Source: Nocardia macrotermitis
GTDB taxonomy: Bacteria > Actinomycetota > Actinomycetes > Mycobacteriales > Mycobacteriaceae
DNA length: 64,000 nt
NCBI RefSeq assembly: GCF_009604405.1
Contig: NZ_WEGK01000020.1
Span: forward strand, 60,924-124,923
Reading direction: 5' to 3'
The notes below the pieces were generated by a model. That model did not search any database. It was not told where the DNA came from and saw only the letters and a list, made by a program, of their open reading frames with translations. Positions 9,090 through 18,036 of this stretch are shown here, one piece after another; position 1 is the stretch's first letter; each line of letters begins with the position of its first letter. Made by a program: the position numbers and the translations under genes.

Positions 9090-12000
9090 TTCCGCCGCAG
9101 GTCCGCCACCGCCGCGACCCCTAGCGCGACGACCGCTGCCAGTGCCGGGAACTGCACCCACAGCGATCCGCCCATATATCCGTCCGGCGACCGCCACGGT
9201 CCCGTCGACAGGGCTGCCGCCGAGAGCAGCGTCCCGCCTCCGGCCACCATCACCAGCACCCGTGCGGTTATCTGCGGGTACCACCATCGGGCTATGAAAC
9301 CTGTTGCGGCCAGGACGATTGCGATCGGGCCGGAGATCAGGAAGACGGCAAGCGTCAGGCCGATCATGGTGGGAATACGGAGATTCCAGGTGCGTGGGGC
9401 CGGATCGGCTTGTGTTGGAACGATTTCAGTGAAGTCATTGTCCGATGACGGCTGTATTGAGGCGTCATCGGGGTTGTTCATCGGATTCGTATCAGCCTGC
9501 GCCGGAGGATGTTCCGTCGATGCCGATGCCGATGCCGATGCCGATGCCGATGCCGATGCCGATGCGAGGTCGTCGTGGCCGGGGTTGGGTTTCCACCAGC
9601 GGCGGGGGCGCGGCAGGGCCAGCGCGATCAGGGGCAGGAGCAGTAGTAGCCCGCCGAAGATGGCGACGCGGTACCAGCGGTCTATGGGGAAGTCGACGGT
9701 GATCGGGCCGGGGGTGTCGGGGGGGAGCAGCCAGGCTTGTTCCCAGCCGTCGGCGACCACGGGGGTGAGTTCGTGGCCGTCGGGGGTGCGGGCGCGCCAG
9801 CCGACATTGGTGCTCAGAGGGAGGACCAGGAGGCGGGCGCCGGGGGCGGCGGTGATGGGCTGGGGGGTGAGATCGGTTCGGGGGAGGCGTAATTCGTCGA
9901 CGGAGAACAGGTCGGTGGGGGCGACGGTGAGGTCGACGTCGCCGGGCAGCAGGGCCAGTGTGCTGGATTTGTCGGCCGGGGTGGCCGAAGCGTTGCCTGT
10001 TCGATCGTCATTCGATGTGGTCGCGGGGTTGTTCGCCGAGGCGCCGGTCGGGTGATCGCTGGTCGGGTGATCGTCGACGGGTGCGGTGCCGTCGGTCGAC
10101 GCGACCGCATCGATTCCGCAGATCTTCGCGGGAACCGGTGCGCTGGAACGCAATTGATCGGCGGTCGCGGTGATCGTGGTGTGTACGACATGCCCTGCGA
10201 CGGCGATGGTGGGACCGTGCGCGCAGTCGACGGTGATCTTACGGTCGCCGCCCGCGGGCGCCGGATAGTCCGGTCCCAGGACGTTCACCTCGGCGATTCC
10301 CGGCGGTTGCTGCTGATCGAAACCCAGTGCGGTGCGGTCCAATACGGCGTTCCAGGTGGCGATGCTGAGTTCGATCCGGTCGGTCACGTGCGGGTGCAGG
10401 GAGATTCGGATCGGCTTGCCCGCCGGGGCGTCCGGATCGAGTCTGCGGGTCTGCGGGCCGTCGCCGAGGTTCACCGCGACCGAGGTCGGGCGGGCGGGGA
10501 GCGCGCCGCGCGGCGGGGTGATCTCCAGGCCGGTCACCAGGGTCGGTGCGGGGAGTTCGAGGGTCAGGGTCGGCTTGGGGCCCGCAGGATCTCGGACGGT
10601 GTCCTGCGGGGCGATCCAGCTGGTGGCCGGGTCGCCGTCGGTGGCGGCGAAGGCGGATCCGCGCAGGTCGCCGACGTCGGCGTTACCCCGGGCGATGGGA
10701 CGTTCGTGATCGGTGAGCAGCGCCTCGAGCGCCGGACCCTGCCGGGCGCGCACCAGCAGCCGCGGGGCGACGCGCATCGGTGCCGGGACGTTCAACGTGC
10801 GTTCGAAGGTGCCCGGTTCTTCAGCGGGCAGGGCCAGGCCGTTGCTGCACCGGACCCGGTCGGGTGCGTCGAAACAGCCACTGCGCCCGGGGAATTCCTG
10901 TCCCAGACGCCAGCCCTGCACCTGCGTTCCGGCGGGTGCGGGCGGCAGGACGGTGCGGTGCCGGATCTCGACCGGGACGGGCGCGTCCCGGTTCGAGTAG
11001 TCCTCCAGCGAGACTTCGGATATACCGAATTGTCCACCGAGACTGCCGGTTTCGGTCTGTATCGCGGTGATCTTCACCCATCCGGTCGCACCCGGAGGTA
11101 GCGAAACAGACACGGGCTCCCCGGTTTTGGCGACTCGCGCGGCGGTCGTGCCGTGCGCGGTACGCACCTCGATCAGCCGCACCGGATCGCCCAGCGCAGC
11201 CGCACTCGTGGTCACCTGCAACATCCCGGCCTTGATCGGATGATCCAGATCCATCCGAAGCCATTGACCCACAGCATGTTCGGCGCTGTTGCTCAACCAC
11301 GCGGTGGAGGGATCGTCGTCGACGGCCGCGGCGGTCGAACTGCCGGGTGCCGCGCCCCCGAGCTGCGTCGCGTCGGCCGCCGAACTCGAGGCGGTGATCG
11401 TCGCCCCGGACCACTGCCCCTCGACGCGCGGTGTGCCGGGAACGGCGTAGTCCGGCACCAGATTACGGGTTCGCCGGGCATCGGTCGGCGCGCGCAGGGC
11501 CGAATTGTGATTGTCGACGCGGCCGAAATCGGTCTCTCGATCCATCGGCGTATCGGTGAGAGTCGTTGTGTTACCGGACAATCCGGCCCGCGCGGCATCG
11601 GCCGACAGCAGCACCGGACCGTTCGGCGAGGCGGCGTCGCGCCGCAATCGCTCCAGCACCTCGGGCCCGCCCTGCACCACCGGCACAGAATTCAGCGGCA
11701 CCGTGTACGCACCCGGAAACGACGTGGGCGCACCGCGTCCGCTGCGGATATCGGCGTGTTCACCGAGATGCGGCGCGCTCACCCGGTAGATCTCGATCGC
11801 CGGATACGACGGCCGCAGATCCCCGTCCGACACCAGCCCCTTGCCGTGCGAGGCCACGATCTCGTCCCCGAATTCGGCCACCTTCGTCAGCCCGGGTGAG
11901 CCCTCGATGGCAGCGTGGGCCAGCAGCGGCCGCGTCGACCGCGACGTGTCGGGGTCCAAATCGTTGCGCAGCACCAGAATTCCGATGCCCTGATCGATCA

Positions 12001-13639
12001 GCGTCGAGGCCAGACCGGCCGAGGGACGTCCGTCGGCGATCAGCCGCTGCACCGAATCCATGGCCCGGATGGTCCCCGGCGGCGTGAGGGGGATGGCGTC
12101 GCGCACCGCCCACGGCGTTCGGGCCAGGGCCTGTAGCGGTTCGTCGCGGGTCAGCCCCCAGATCTGACTGCCGAACGGCGCGCCCGGCACCACCAGCGCC
12201 CGGGTGTCGGTGGCGTGCGCGGCCAGCCAATCCGCGGTCTGCGTCCAGTAGGCGGGCACCCGGTCGTACGCGCCGCGCGGTGCGAGCTTCCCGGTCCACG
12301 CCAGGGAGGTCGACAGCGCCAGCGCGCACAGGATCAGCGCCGCGACCGCGACCATCCGCTGTCGTTCGGGATGCGCGAACGCACTGCGCCACACCCGCAT
12401 CGGCACGGATCCGGGCAGCGGCACCCGATGCAGCAGATGCGCCAGCCCGATGATGAGCGGCAGCCGGATCAACGGTTCGAGCTTGTGTACATTGCGCAGC
12501 GGCGCCCCGCCGGAATCCAGGAACACCCGCACCGATTCGGCGAACGGCCCGCCCAGATCCCCGACATACCCGGCGCAGATTCCGACCAGCCCGACCAGCA
12601 GGATCAGCACGAACCGCCCCCGATGCGGCATCGACCGCATCGCCAGCCCGGCCATCCCCGCCGCGGCCAGCAGCCCGGTCGCCAGCACCGCCGCGGGCTG
12701 GGTGACCAGCACCGCCCCCGCGATCCGCTCCGGCGAGACGAACGGCGTCCAACTGTCGGTCCCGCGCAACACCTCGCCCAGCGAGGCCCATTCGGTGGTC
12801 ACCCCCGACGATTCGATGTAATCCAGGAACGGCGGACTCACCTTGCCGAGCGCCAGCAGCGGCACCACCCACCACAGTGTTCCCAACGCCAGCAACGGAA
12901 TCCACGCCCGCGTGAACCGCCACCACACCCGATTCGGCCGATACGAAATCCACCAGATCGCCGCGGGCAGGAAGGCCGCCGCCGTCGCGACGGCGTTCAC
13001 CGACCCCATCAACGCCAGCGCGAGCGCGCTCCCGGCCGGTGAGAGCGCGCCGTACCGGGGGACGCGGTCCGGCGCGGTGCTAGGTATTCCCTTGCGTACC
13101 TTGACAACACGTCCCAGGGCAGCCGGTGCGAGCAATACCCACGGCGCGAGCATCATCGGAAGTGTTTCCGACGAGATCGATCCCAGCGTGGTCAGCACGC
13201 GCGGCGACAACGCGAACGCCAGTGCCGCGACGATCCGCGATCCGCGTGTGCCGATGCCGAGCACCTCGCACAGCCGCACGATGCCCCAGAACCCGGCCAG
13301 GATCAGCAGCGCCCACCAGATGCGCTGGGTCACCCAGGCGGGCAGGCCGAGCGTGTGGCCGAGGACGAAGAAACCGCCGTGCGGAAAGAAGTAGCCGTAC
13401 GCCTGGTTCTGCACCTGCCCCATCGGGGCCTGACTGCTCCACAGGTGTGCGGCGCGTTGCAGGAAGCCCAGCGGATTCTGGGCGAGATCGTATTTGGTGT
13501 CGGCGACGGTGAGGCCGGGAGCTTGCAGGAAGGTCAGCAGGAATGCGCCGACGACCGTGCCCGCGAACCAGTGTCGCCCTAACGGCGCTCTCGGATCGGA
13601 CGCAGTGCTGGTCGGCGACTCAGCGGCTGCCGTACTCAA
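9086..13639 (-). CDS. aftD: alpha-(1->3)-arabinofuranosyltransferase AftD
   Basis: About 1517 aa. AftD is the giant GT-C transferase that adds alpha-1,3 branches to arabinogalactan and lipoarabinomannan arabinan, using decaprenyl-phosphoarabinose at the outer membrane face. The N-terminal half has many hydrophobic helices starting at WFAGTVVGAFLLTFLQAPG. The middle holds extracellular beta-rich, carbohydrate-binding-like modules, for example the segment around AAVDDDPSTAWLSNSAEHAVGQWLRMDLDH. The C-terminus returns to membrane helices (LLLLPLIALAL, then a final set). The first plausible start is TTG 13639, overlapping the DUF2613 stop by 20 nt, so translational coupling is likely; no earlier start fits. 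It is slightly longer than the mycobacterial protein because of S/T/N/D-rich loops, including the Ala-Ser repeat. Confidence 0.93.
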   Translation of the reverse strand: MSTAAAESPTSTASDPRAPLGRHWFAGTVVGAFLLTFLQAPGLTVADTKYDLAQNPLGFLQRAAHLWSSQAPMGQVQNQAYGYFFPHGGFFVLGHTLGLPAWVTQRIWWALLILAGFWGIVRLCEVLGIGTRGSRIVAALAFALSPRVLTTLGSISSETLPMMLAPWVLLAPAALGRVVKVRKGIPSTAPDRVPRYGALSPAGSALALALMGSVNAVATAAAFLPAAIWWISYRPNRVWWRFTRAWIPLLALGTLWWVVPLLALGKVSPPFLDYIESSGVTTEWASLGEVLRGTDSWTPFVSPERIAGAVLVTQPAAVLATGLLAAAGMAGLAMRSMPHRGRFVLILLVGLVGICAGYVGDLGGPFAESVRVFLDSGGAPLRNVHKLEPLIRLPLIIGLAHLLHRVPLPGSVPMRVWRSAFAHPERQRMVAVAALILCALALSTSLAWTGKLAPRGAYDRVPAYWTQTADWLAAHATDTRALVVPGAPFGSQIWGLTRDEPLQALARTPWAVRDAIPLTPPGTIRAMDSVQRLIADGRPSAGLASTLIDQGIGILVLRNDLDPDTSRSTRPLLAHAAIEGSPGLTKVAEFGDEIVASHGKGLVSDGDLRPSYPAIEIYRVSAPHLGEHADIRSGRGAPTSFPGAYTVPLNSVPVVQGGPEVLERLRRDAASPNGPVLLSADAARAGLSGNTTTLTDTPMDRETDFGRVDNHNSALRAPTDARRTRNLVPDYAVPGTPRVEGQWSGATITASSSAADATQLGGAAPGSSTAAAVDDDPSTAWLSNSAEHAVGQWLRMDLDHPIKAGMLQVTTSAAALGDPVRLIEVRTAHGTTAARVAKTGEPVSVSLPPGATGWVKITAIQTETGSLGGQFGISEVSLEDYSNRDAPVPVEIRHRTVLPPAPAGTQVQGWRLGQEFPGRSGCFDAPDRVRCSNGLALPAEEPGTFERTLNVPAPMRVAPRLLVRARQGPALEALLTDHERPIARGNADVGDLRGSAFAATDGDPATSWIAPQDTVRDPAGPKPTLTLELPAPTLVTGLEITPPRGALPARPTSVAVNLGDGPQTRRLDPDAPAGKPIRISLHPHVTDRIELSIATWNAVLDRTALGFDQQQPPGIAEVNVLGPDYPAPAGGDRKITVDCAHGPTIAVAGHVVHTTITATADQLRSSAPVPAKICGIDAVASTDGTAPVDDHPTSDHPTGASANNPATTSNDDRTGNASATPADKSSTLALLPGDVDLTVAPTDLFSVDELRLPRTDLTPQPITAAPGARLLVLPLSTNVGWRARTPDGHELTPVVADGWEQAWLLPPDTPGPITVDFPIDRWYRVAIFGGLLLLLPLIALALPRPRRWWKPNPGHDDLASASASASASASASASTEHPPAQADTNPMNNPDDASIQPSSDNDFTEIVPTQADPAPRTWNLRIPTMIGLTLAVFLISGPIAIVLAATGFIARWWYPQITARVLVMVAGGGTLLSAAALSTGPWRSPDGYMGGSLWVQFPALAAVVALGVAAVADLRRN
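9519..9566 (+). repeat. coding hexanucleotide repeat in aftD
   Basis: Eight units of GATGCC (seven perfect, the last GATGCG) inside aftD. They encode an Ala-Ser dipeptide run in a hydrophilic loop close to the C-terminal membrane helices. Because the unit is 6 bp, slippage would lengthen or shorten the loop without shifting frame. Confidence 0.95.
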
Positions 13640-13790
13640 CGTTGTTGAGCAGCGACGACGACTGGTTGCCGCTACGGTCCACGTCGGGCCGCGAATTCTG
13701 CGCCGCCGCAGCCGTGACCACGAACACCGCGACCGCACCCAGCACGGCTCCGACGACAGCGCTCGCTACCCCGGGAACGGCAAACTTCAT
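13620..13790 (-). CDS. DUF2613 small membrane protein (Rv0236A-like)
   Basis: A 56-aa protein with a single hydrophobic helix near the N-terminus (VPGVASAVVGAVLGAVAVFVV, interrupted by Pro) and a polar tail ending NNVEYGSR. This is the DUF2613 pattern seen immediately upstream of aftD in mycobacteria. The ATG at 13790 is preceded by GGGAG at a 7-nt spacing, better than the upstream ATG at 13808. Its stop lies inside the aftD start region, so the two are probably co-translated. It may be a small partner or anchor of AftD; that role is inferred from context only. Confidence 0.88.
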   Translation of the reverse strand: MKFAVPGVASAVVGAVLGAVAVFVVTAAAAQNSRPDVDRSGNQSSSLLNNVEYGSR

Positions 13791-13835
13791 CGCGGAACTC
13801 CCATACATCGACCCGTACGTATCCGCGTCAACCTA

Positions 13836-13871
13836 TCACTACAGTGAAGTCAATTGACTGTCGTGTAGTGA
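13836..13871. promoter_or_regulatory. 36-bp interrupted dyad upstream of DUF2613-aftD
   Basis: Outer arms TCACTACA and TGTAGTGA and a central perfect palindrome AGTCAATTGACT share one symmetry axis at 13853/13854. The element lies 46 bp upstream of the DUF2613 start, in an AT-richer patch that contains TTGACT, so it is a good candidate operator or promoter. The rest of the 13791-14155 gap (365 bases) shows only unconvincing short ORFs. Confidence 0.6.
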
Positions 13872-14155
13872 AGCGGCTTTCGCTGCCCGGAATTCCCTGG
13901 TCCGAGTGCTGACCCCAGCGGCGGGTCGCTGTCTCCACCGTCCAGTCCTGCGGCCGACTTGCGTGTAGTCGAGTTGCCGTTGCTACGTTGCGCCGGTCGC
14001 GTGCCGCTATGTTCTGCTTCCTGTTGCGGGAGCACCTGTGGAGTCCCGCAGAGAATGTTCGAGGGTGATAGCCAGGGGCAACACTATCGAGTGGTGCGCG
14101 CGGCTTGTTGGCTTCCGGCCGCTGTGTCTCGGTGAGTGCGACCGCGATGCGACGA

Positions 14156-15235
14156 TCACACAGCACAGTCGAGGCTCCCCAGGAAAGTCCGCAGCTTCGC
14201 GGTCGTCTCGTCGAGTTCCGCGCGAGGATCCGACGCCGCGACGATGCCGCCCCCGCCGAACGCCCGCACGGTCAGCCCGTCCGCGGACAACTCGGCACAG
14301 CGGATCGCGACGACCCACTCCCCGTCGCCTTGCGCATCGCACCAACCGACCGCGCCGCCGTAGAAGCCCCGGTCCTCCTCGAATTCGGTGATCGCCGCCA
14401 AGGCCAGGTCGGTGGGTGTGCCGCAGACCGCGGGGGTCGGGTGCAGTGCGCGAGCCAGGTCGAACGCGGTGGTCGCCGGATCGCGCACGCGCCCGGTGAT
14501 CGGCGTCGCCAGATGCCAGACCTCGTGGGTGCTGATCAACTCGGGTTCGTCCGGGATGTCGAGGTCGCACAGCGGTGCGAGCTGCTCGCGGATCCACTCG
14601 ATGACGAACGCGTGCTCGTCACGATTCTTGGTGCTGCCCAACAGTTCTCGCGAACGTTCGCCGTCGACGGCGGGGTCGGGATGGCGCGGCATCGTCCCCG
14701 CCAACGGCCGCAACGTCACCGTCTCACCGTGCCGCGCGACCAGTACCTCCGGCGTCGCCCCGACCAGCGTCGCCCCGGGCCGCCCCGCCGGACTCAGATC
14801 GACCGCGAACACATTCGCCCGCGGATGCCTGCTCGCCAACTGCGCGGCCACCACCTCCGGATCGAGCGGCTCCTCGGCCCGCGCCAGCACCGACCGCGCC
14901 GCGACCACCTTGCGCAGCGGCTGCGCGGGATCGGCCAACTGTTCGACGAGTTTCGTGACTCGCGCGATATGCTCTGCGGCACTGGGCATTTCGGTGATAA
15001 CCCGCACCTCGGGCAGCGGCGGCACCGCCGCCGGACGCCACGGCCCCGCGGTATGCCACGCCCGCTCCGGCACACACAGCGCCGCCGGTCGACGCGGATC
15101 GAACGGCAACGCCCCGACGATCAACTCGGCCCCACCCGCCAGCTCGGCCGCCGCGGCCCCGGCCTCGTCGAACGCGCGCCGCACCCCCTCGGTCCGTACG
15201 ACCCCACCGGGCAGAGCGAGCAGAAATCCGTCCAT
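14156..15235 (-). CDS. isochorismate synthase (chorismate-binding family)
   Basis: 359 aa. It converts chorismate to isochorismate, the entry to salicylate-type siderophores or menaquinone. The chorismate-binding C-terminal domain is complete: LRPLAGTMPRH, the HEVWHLATPITG segment, LHPTPAVCGTP, EEDRGFYGGAVGW, IRCAEL and the GGGGIVAASDPRAELDETTAK end with the catalytic and Mg-binding Glu residues. ATG 15235 is the natural N-terminus (MDGFLLAL). No siderophore or men genes adjoin it, so EntC versus MenF use cannot be decided here. Related actinobacterial genes are usually named entC. Confidence 0.9.
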   Translation of the reverse strand: MDGFLLALPGGVVRTEGVRRAFDEAGAAAAELAGGAELIVGALPFDPRRPAALCVPERAWHTAGPWRPAAVPPLPEVRVITEMPSAAEHIARVTKLVEQLADPAQPLRKVVAARSVLARAEEPLDPEVVAAQLASRHPRANVFAVDLSPAGRPGATLVGATPEVLVARHGETVTLRPLAGTMPRHPDPAVDGERSRELLGSTKNRDEHAFVIEWIREQLAPLCDLDIPDEPELISTHEVWHLATPITGRVRDPATTAFDLARALHPTPAVCGTPTDLALAAITEFEEDRGFYGGAVGWCDAQGDGEWVVAIRCAELSADGLTVRAFGGGGIVAASDPRAELDETTAKLRTFLGSLDCAV

Positions 15236-15324
15236 AGTGCCCCGACGATAGTCCGCCCGGCGTCGCCCGGAACCCGCGTAGGGACGCACGTCTCACTGTG
15301 ACGCGCGGTACCCGAGCCGCCGCC

Positions 15325-15807
15325 TCACGGGCATTCGACGTTGCGCCCCGGCGGCACCAGCAGGATCGGCCGATGGCAATGCTTGAGCACCGCCTCGGCG
15401 ACACTCGAGTGCAGCAGCGCGCGGATCCCGGTCGAACCTCGGGTACCGGCGACGATGATGTCGACGTTCAGGTCGTCGGCCACGTCGACGATGGCGTTCC
15501 AGATCGTCGAGGTGCATTCGGCGGTGCGCGGTTCGGCGTTCAGGCCGGCCAGTTTGGCCAGCCGCACCCCTTCGGCATTGACCTGTCTGGCGTCGACGTA
15601 GGCGATGTCCTCGATCTCCTCGTCGGAGATCCATTCGGGCTGCACCACGCCGGACATTCCGGACAGTCGCGCGGCCTGCCGCACCATCGGCTCCCAGGCG
15701 GTCAGGACGACGGCTTTCGGCGCGGCGAGGAATCGCCCGGCGTATTCGACGGCTCGTTTGGCGTTCTCCGAGCCGTCGTAGGCGATGAGCATCAGATCGC
15801 AGGGCAT
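15325..15807 (-). CDS. universal stress protein, UspA family
   Basis: A 160-aa single Usp domain. The N-terminal strand MPCDLMLIAYDGSENAKRAV carries the conserved Asp. The ATP-binding signature G-x2-G-x9-G-S/T is present as GTRGSTGIRALLHSSVAEAVL, followed by CHRPILLVP. ATG 15807 is preceded by an excellent AGGAGG site. The protein probably binds ATP and acts in stress or dormancy physiology; no regulatory partner is adjacent. It ends 90 nt from the start of the isochorismate synthase gene and could share its transcription unit. Confidence 0.92.
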   Translation of the reverse strand: MPCDLMLIAYDGSENAKRAVEYAGRFLAAPKAVVLTAWEPMVRQAARLSGMSGVVQPEWISDEEIEDIAYVDARQVNAEGVRLAKLAGLNAEPRTAECTSTIWNAIVDVADDLNVDIIVAGTRGSTGIRALLHSSVAEAVLKHCHRPILLVPPGRNVECP

Positions 15808-16158
15808 GGGCGGACCTCCTGGGTTCCGGCGCCTCGGGTGGTGAGAAGAATACCCGTCCGAACAGTCTGTTATCGGGATGTCAGGGCCCCTTGCCAGCGC
15901 GAATGTGTCCGGGTCGGTCGCGGGCCGCTCCGCAGCGGTGGCCCGGCGGCGTGCGGCGCGATATGGTCCGTTCCGCGAGGAGCCCGATCCCACTGGACAA
16001 CGCGAACGGTCGGTATGTCGACGACATGTGTTTTCGTTCTGCATAATTCGCTAACGGTTCACCGAAACTTGCACCGCGACCGCAGGTTCGGGGTTTCACT
16101 TGATACCCGGCGGCCGATCCCGTCGCCGGGAGGTGGACCATCGGAGCCGAGGTCGAAT
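15808..16158. other. intergenic region without a supported gene
   Basis: 351 bases between the divergent universal stress gene and the next plus-strand gene. It must hold promoters for both directions. I see no repeat, RNA gene or ORF with a ribosome site. An ATG at 16014 opens the downstream frame, but the extra residues do not look protein-like. Confidence 0.5.
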
Positions 16159-16605
16159 GTGCGATCGGAACAGCTTGCAACTCCACAGGATTGGGCCGAG
16201 GCGTACAGGTCGCGATTCGGGCTGCCACGGGTGCATGTGACCGCGCCGGGATTCGTGGTGCTCCCCCTGGTCGATCAGATCGCGGCGGTGAACACCCCCG
16301 AACAGCTGGGCTCCCCGATCCTCGACGAGCTGACCGTGCGCGGCGTGCCCGGTCCGGTCCTGGTCCGGGAGAAACCGGCGCGGCGCACGTTCCTCGCGGT
16401 TTTCGATGGGTACCCGAATCTCGAATGCACCGTCCGAATGGAGCGTCACGGCGTGGACATCGGTCCTGCTCGAAGCAATGTCATCCTGCCCACCGGATTC
16501 GGCAGGCGCACCCCCGAGGGGCGCTGGTGGGCCCGTCCCCCGCAGCGTGAGGAATCACTACCGCTGCTGTCCGAGGTAGTCGAGGCGGTCATCACCATCC
16601 TGTGA
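16159..16605 (+). CDS. hypothetical protein, weakly prim-pol-like
   Basis: 148 aa, not securely recognised. The GTG start at 16159 has GAGG at a 7-nt spacing. The layout (a VVLPLVDQIAAVNTPEQLG segment, then GPVLVREKPARRTFLAVFD, then NVILPTGFGRRTPEGRWWARPP near the C-terminus) recalls the truncated N-terminal prim-pol-like proteins common in actinobacteria, which end with a leucine-proline substrate-loop pattern of this kind. No acidic catalytic pair is obvious. The stop overlaps the next start in GTGA, so it is translationally coupled to the ADP-ribosylglycohydrolase and probably works with it. Confidence 0.7.
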   Translation: MRSEQLATPQDWAEAYRSRFGLPRVHVTAPGFVVLPLVDQIAAVNTPEQLGSPILDELTVRGVPGPVLVREKPARRTFLAVFDGYPNLECTVRMERHGVDIGPARSNVILPTGFGRRTPEGRWWARPPQREESLPLLSEVVEAVITIL

Positions 16606-17975
16606 ATACTTCTGTGGATATCACTGCTGTGGACATCGTGGAGCCGATCGAGTCCGCCTTCTTCGGCCATCCCGAGGGCGACCCGCGCGCACTGCTGTAC
16701 TTCGAATGGCTGCAACGTCGCGAATCCGGTTATGCCGTAGACGATTTCGCGGAGGAGGTGCGCGAGCTCACGCATACCCGGGTGCCCAATGCGGCGGCGT
16801 GCTGGCTGATGCTCGAGCGCGTCGAGGCCGCACCGCGCGATCCGGGCTGGCCGTACGACGAGGCCGCGGGCGCGATCCTGCCCGCCGCGCTGCCGCGTTC
16901 GCCGGTGCATCCGACGCATCTGTACGACCGCGTGCACGGCGGTTGGCTCGGGCGCTGCGTCGGCTGCACGCTGGGTAAGCCGCTGGAGAACGGTTTCGCC
17001 TGGTCGCCGCGGCATATTCGGTCCTATCTGGAGCAGGCCGGGGCCTACCCGCTGGCCGATTACGTGCCGGTGCTCAGCCCGATGCCGGAGGGTTATCGGC
17101 TCGCGCCGGGCTGGCCGGAGTCGGTGCGCGGCCGCATCGAGGGCTGTCCGCGCGATGACGATCTGGACCATCCGGTGCTGAGCCTGCACCTGCTCGAACA
17201 GCAGGGCATCGAGTTCACCGCCGCCGACGTGGCCGCGGAATGGCTTGCACGCCTTCCCTTCCTGCAAACCTTCACCGCCGACCGGGTGGCCTACCGCAAT
17301 CTGATCGACGGCCTGGAACCGCCCGCCACCGCGACCTACCGCAACCCGTACCGGGAGTGGATCGGCGCGATGGTCCGCGCCGATGTCTTCGGTTACGTCT
17401 GTCCCGGCGATCCGGCCCGCGCCGCCGACCTGGCCGCCCGCGACGCCTCGGTCTCGCACACCGGCAACGGCGCCTGGGCCGCGATCTGGGTGGCCGCCCT
17501 GACCGCCGCGGCCTTCACCGCCGACTCCGCCGTCGAAGCGATTCACCTTGCGCAACAGACGATTCCGGAACATTCTCGACTGGCCGTGGCCCTCGCGCAG
17601 GTACTCGCCGACCACGAACGCGGTATCGGCTACGACCAGGCCGTCGCCACCGTGCACGCCCGCCACGGCCACTACAGCTGGGTGCACGCGATCGGCAACG
17701 CCTGCCTCGTCGCGGTCGGATTGCTCTGGGGCGAAGGCGATTTCACCCGAACCATCGGCCTGACCGCGCAAGCCGGCTGGGACACCGGCTCCACCGCCGC
17801 CACCGCAGGCTCGATCGCCGGAATCCTACTGGGCGCCAACGCGATTCCCCCGCACTGGACCGACCCCCTCAGCGACCGCTTGAGCACCGCCGTCTCCGGC
17901 TACGACAACGTCCGCATCTCCGACCTCGCCCGCCGCACCTTCGACCTGGCGCGCCGTCAGGTGGCATCGGGTTAG
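16602..17975 (+). CDS. ADP-ribosylglycohydrolase (ARH/DraG family)
   Basis: A 457-aa protein whose C-terminal two thirds is an all-helical DraG/ARH domain. Supporting motifs are DRVHGGWLGRCVGCTLGKPLENG (GxxxGxxLG-like entry), a Asp-rich RDDDLDHPVL metal site, SHTGNGAWAAIWVAAL, and AGWDTGSTAATAGSIAGILLGA, where D and T complete the binuclear Mg centre. The activity would be hydrolysis of ADP-ribose from proteins or nucleic acids. The N-terminal 110 residues are a separate helical region of unknown role. It is coupled by a 4-nt overlap to the gene before it. Many homologues serve as immunity or reversal factors for ADP-ribosylation; which applies here is unknown. Confidence 0.88.
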   Translation: MNTSVDITAVDIVEPIESAFFGHPEGDPRALLYFEWLQRRESGYAVDDFAEEVRELTHTRVPNAAACWLMLERVEAAPRDPGWPYDEAAGAILPAALPRSPVHPTHLYDRVHGGWLGRCVGCTLGKPLENGFAWSPRHIRSYLEQAGAYPLADYVPVLSPMPEGYRLAPGWPESVRGRIEGCPRDDDLDHPVLSLHLLEQQGIEFTAADVAAEWLARLPFLQTFTADRVAYRNLIDGLEPPATATYRNPYREWIGAMVRADVFGYVCPGDPARAADLAARDASVSHTGNGAWAAIWVAALTAAAFTADSAVEAIHLAQQTIPEHSRLAVALAQVLADHERGIGYDQAVATVHARHGHYSWVHAIGNACLVAVGLLWGEGDFTRTIGLTAQAGWDTGSTAATAGSIAGILLGANAIPPHWTDPLSDRLSTAVSGYDNVRISDLARRTFDLARRQVASG

Positions 17976-18023
17976 GCGTACCGAAGCATGGTCCGGATAG
18001 GGTCCTGAACTCCATCCGGTCGC

Positions 18024-18029
18024 TATACT
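18024..18029 (+). promoter_or_regulatory. -10 box of a probable leaderless promoter for the TA pair
   Basis: TATACT ends 7 nt before the antitoxin ATG (18037), so transcription should start at or next to the start codon. A GGTCGCTAT direct repeat flanks the box and could be the autoregulatory operator. No Shine-Dalgarno sequence precedes the ATG. Confidence 0.6.
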
Positions 18030-18036
18030 GGTCGCT

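Noticed and set aside
14038..14391. A plus-strand ORF upstream of the isochorismate synthase stop
   Set aside because: It is Arg/Pro-rich and mostly antisense to the synthase C-terminus.
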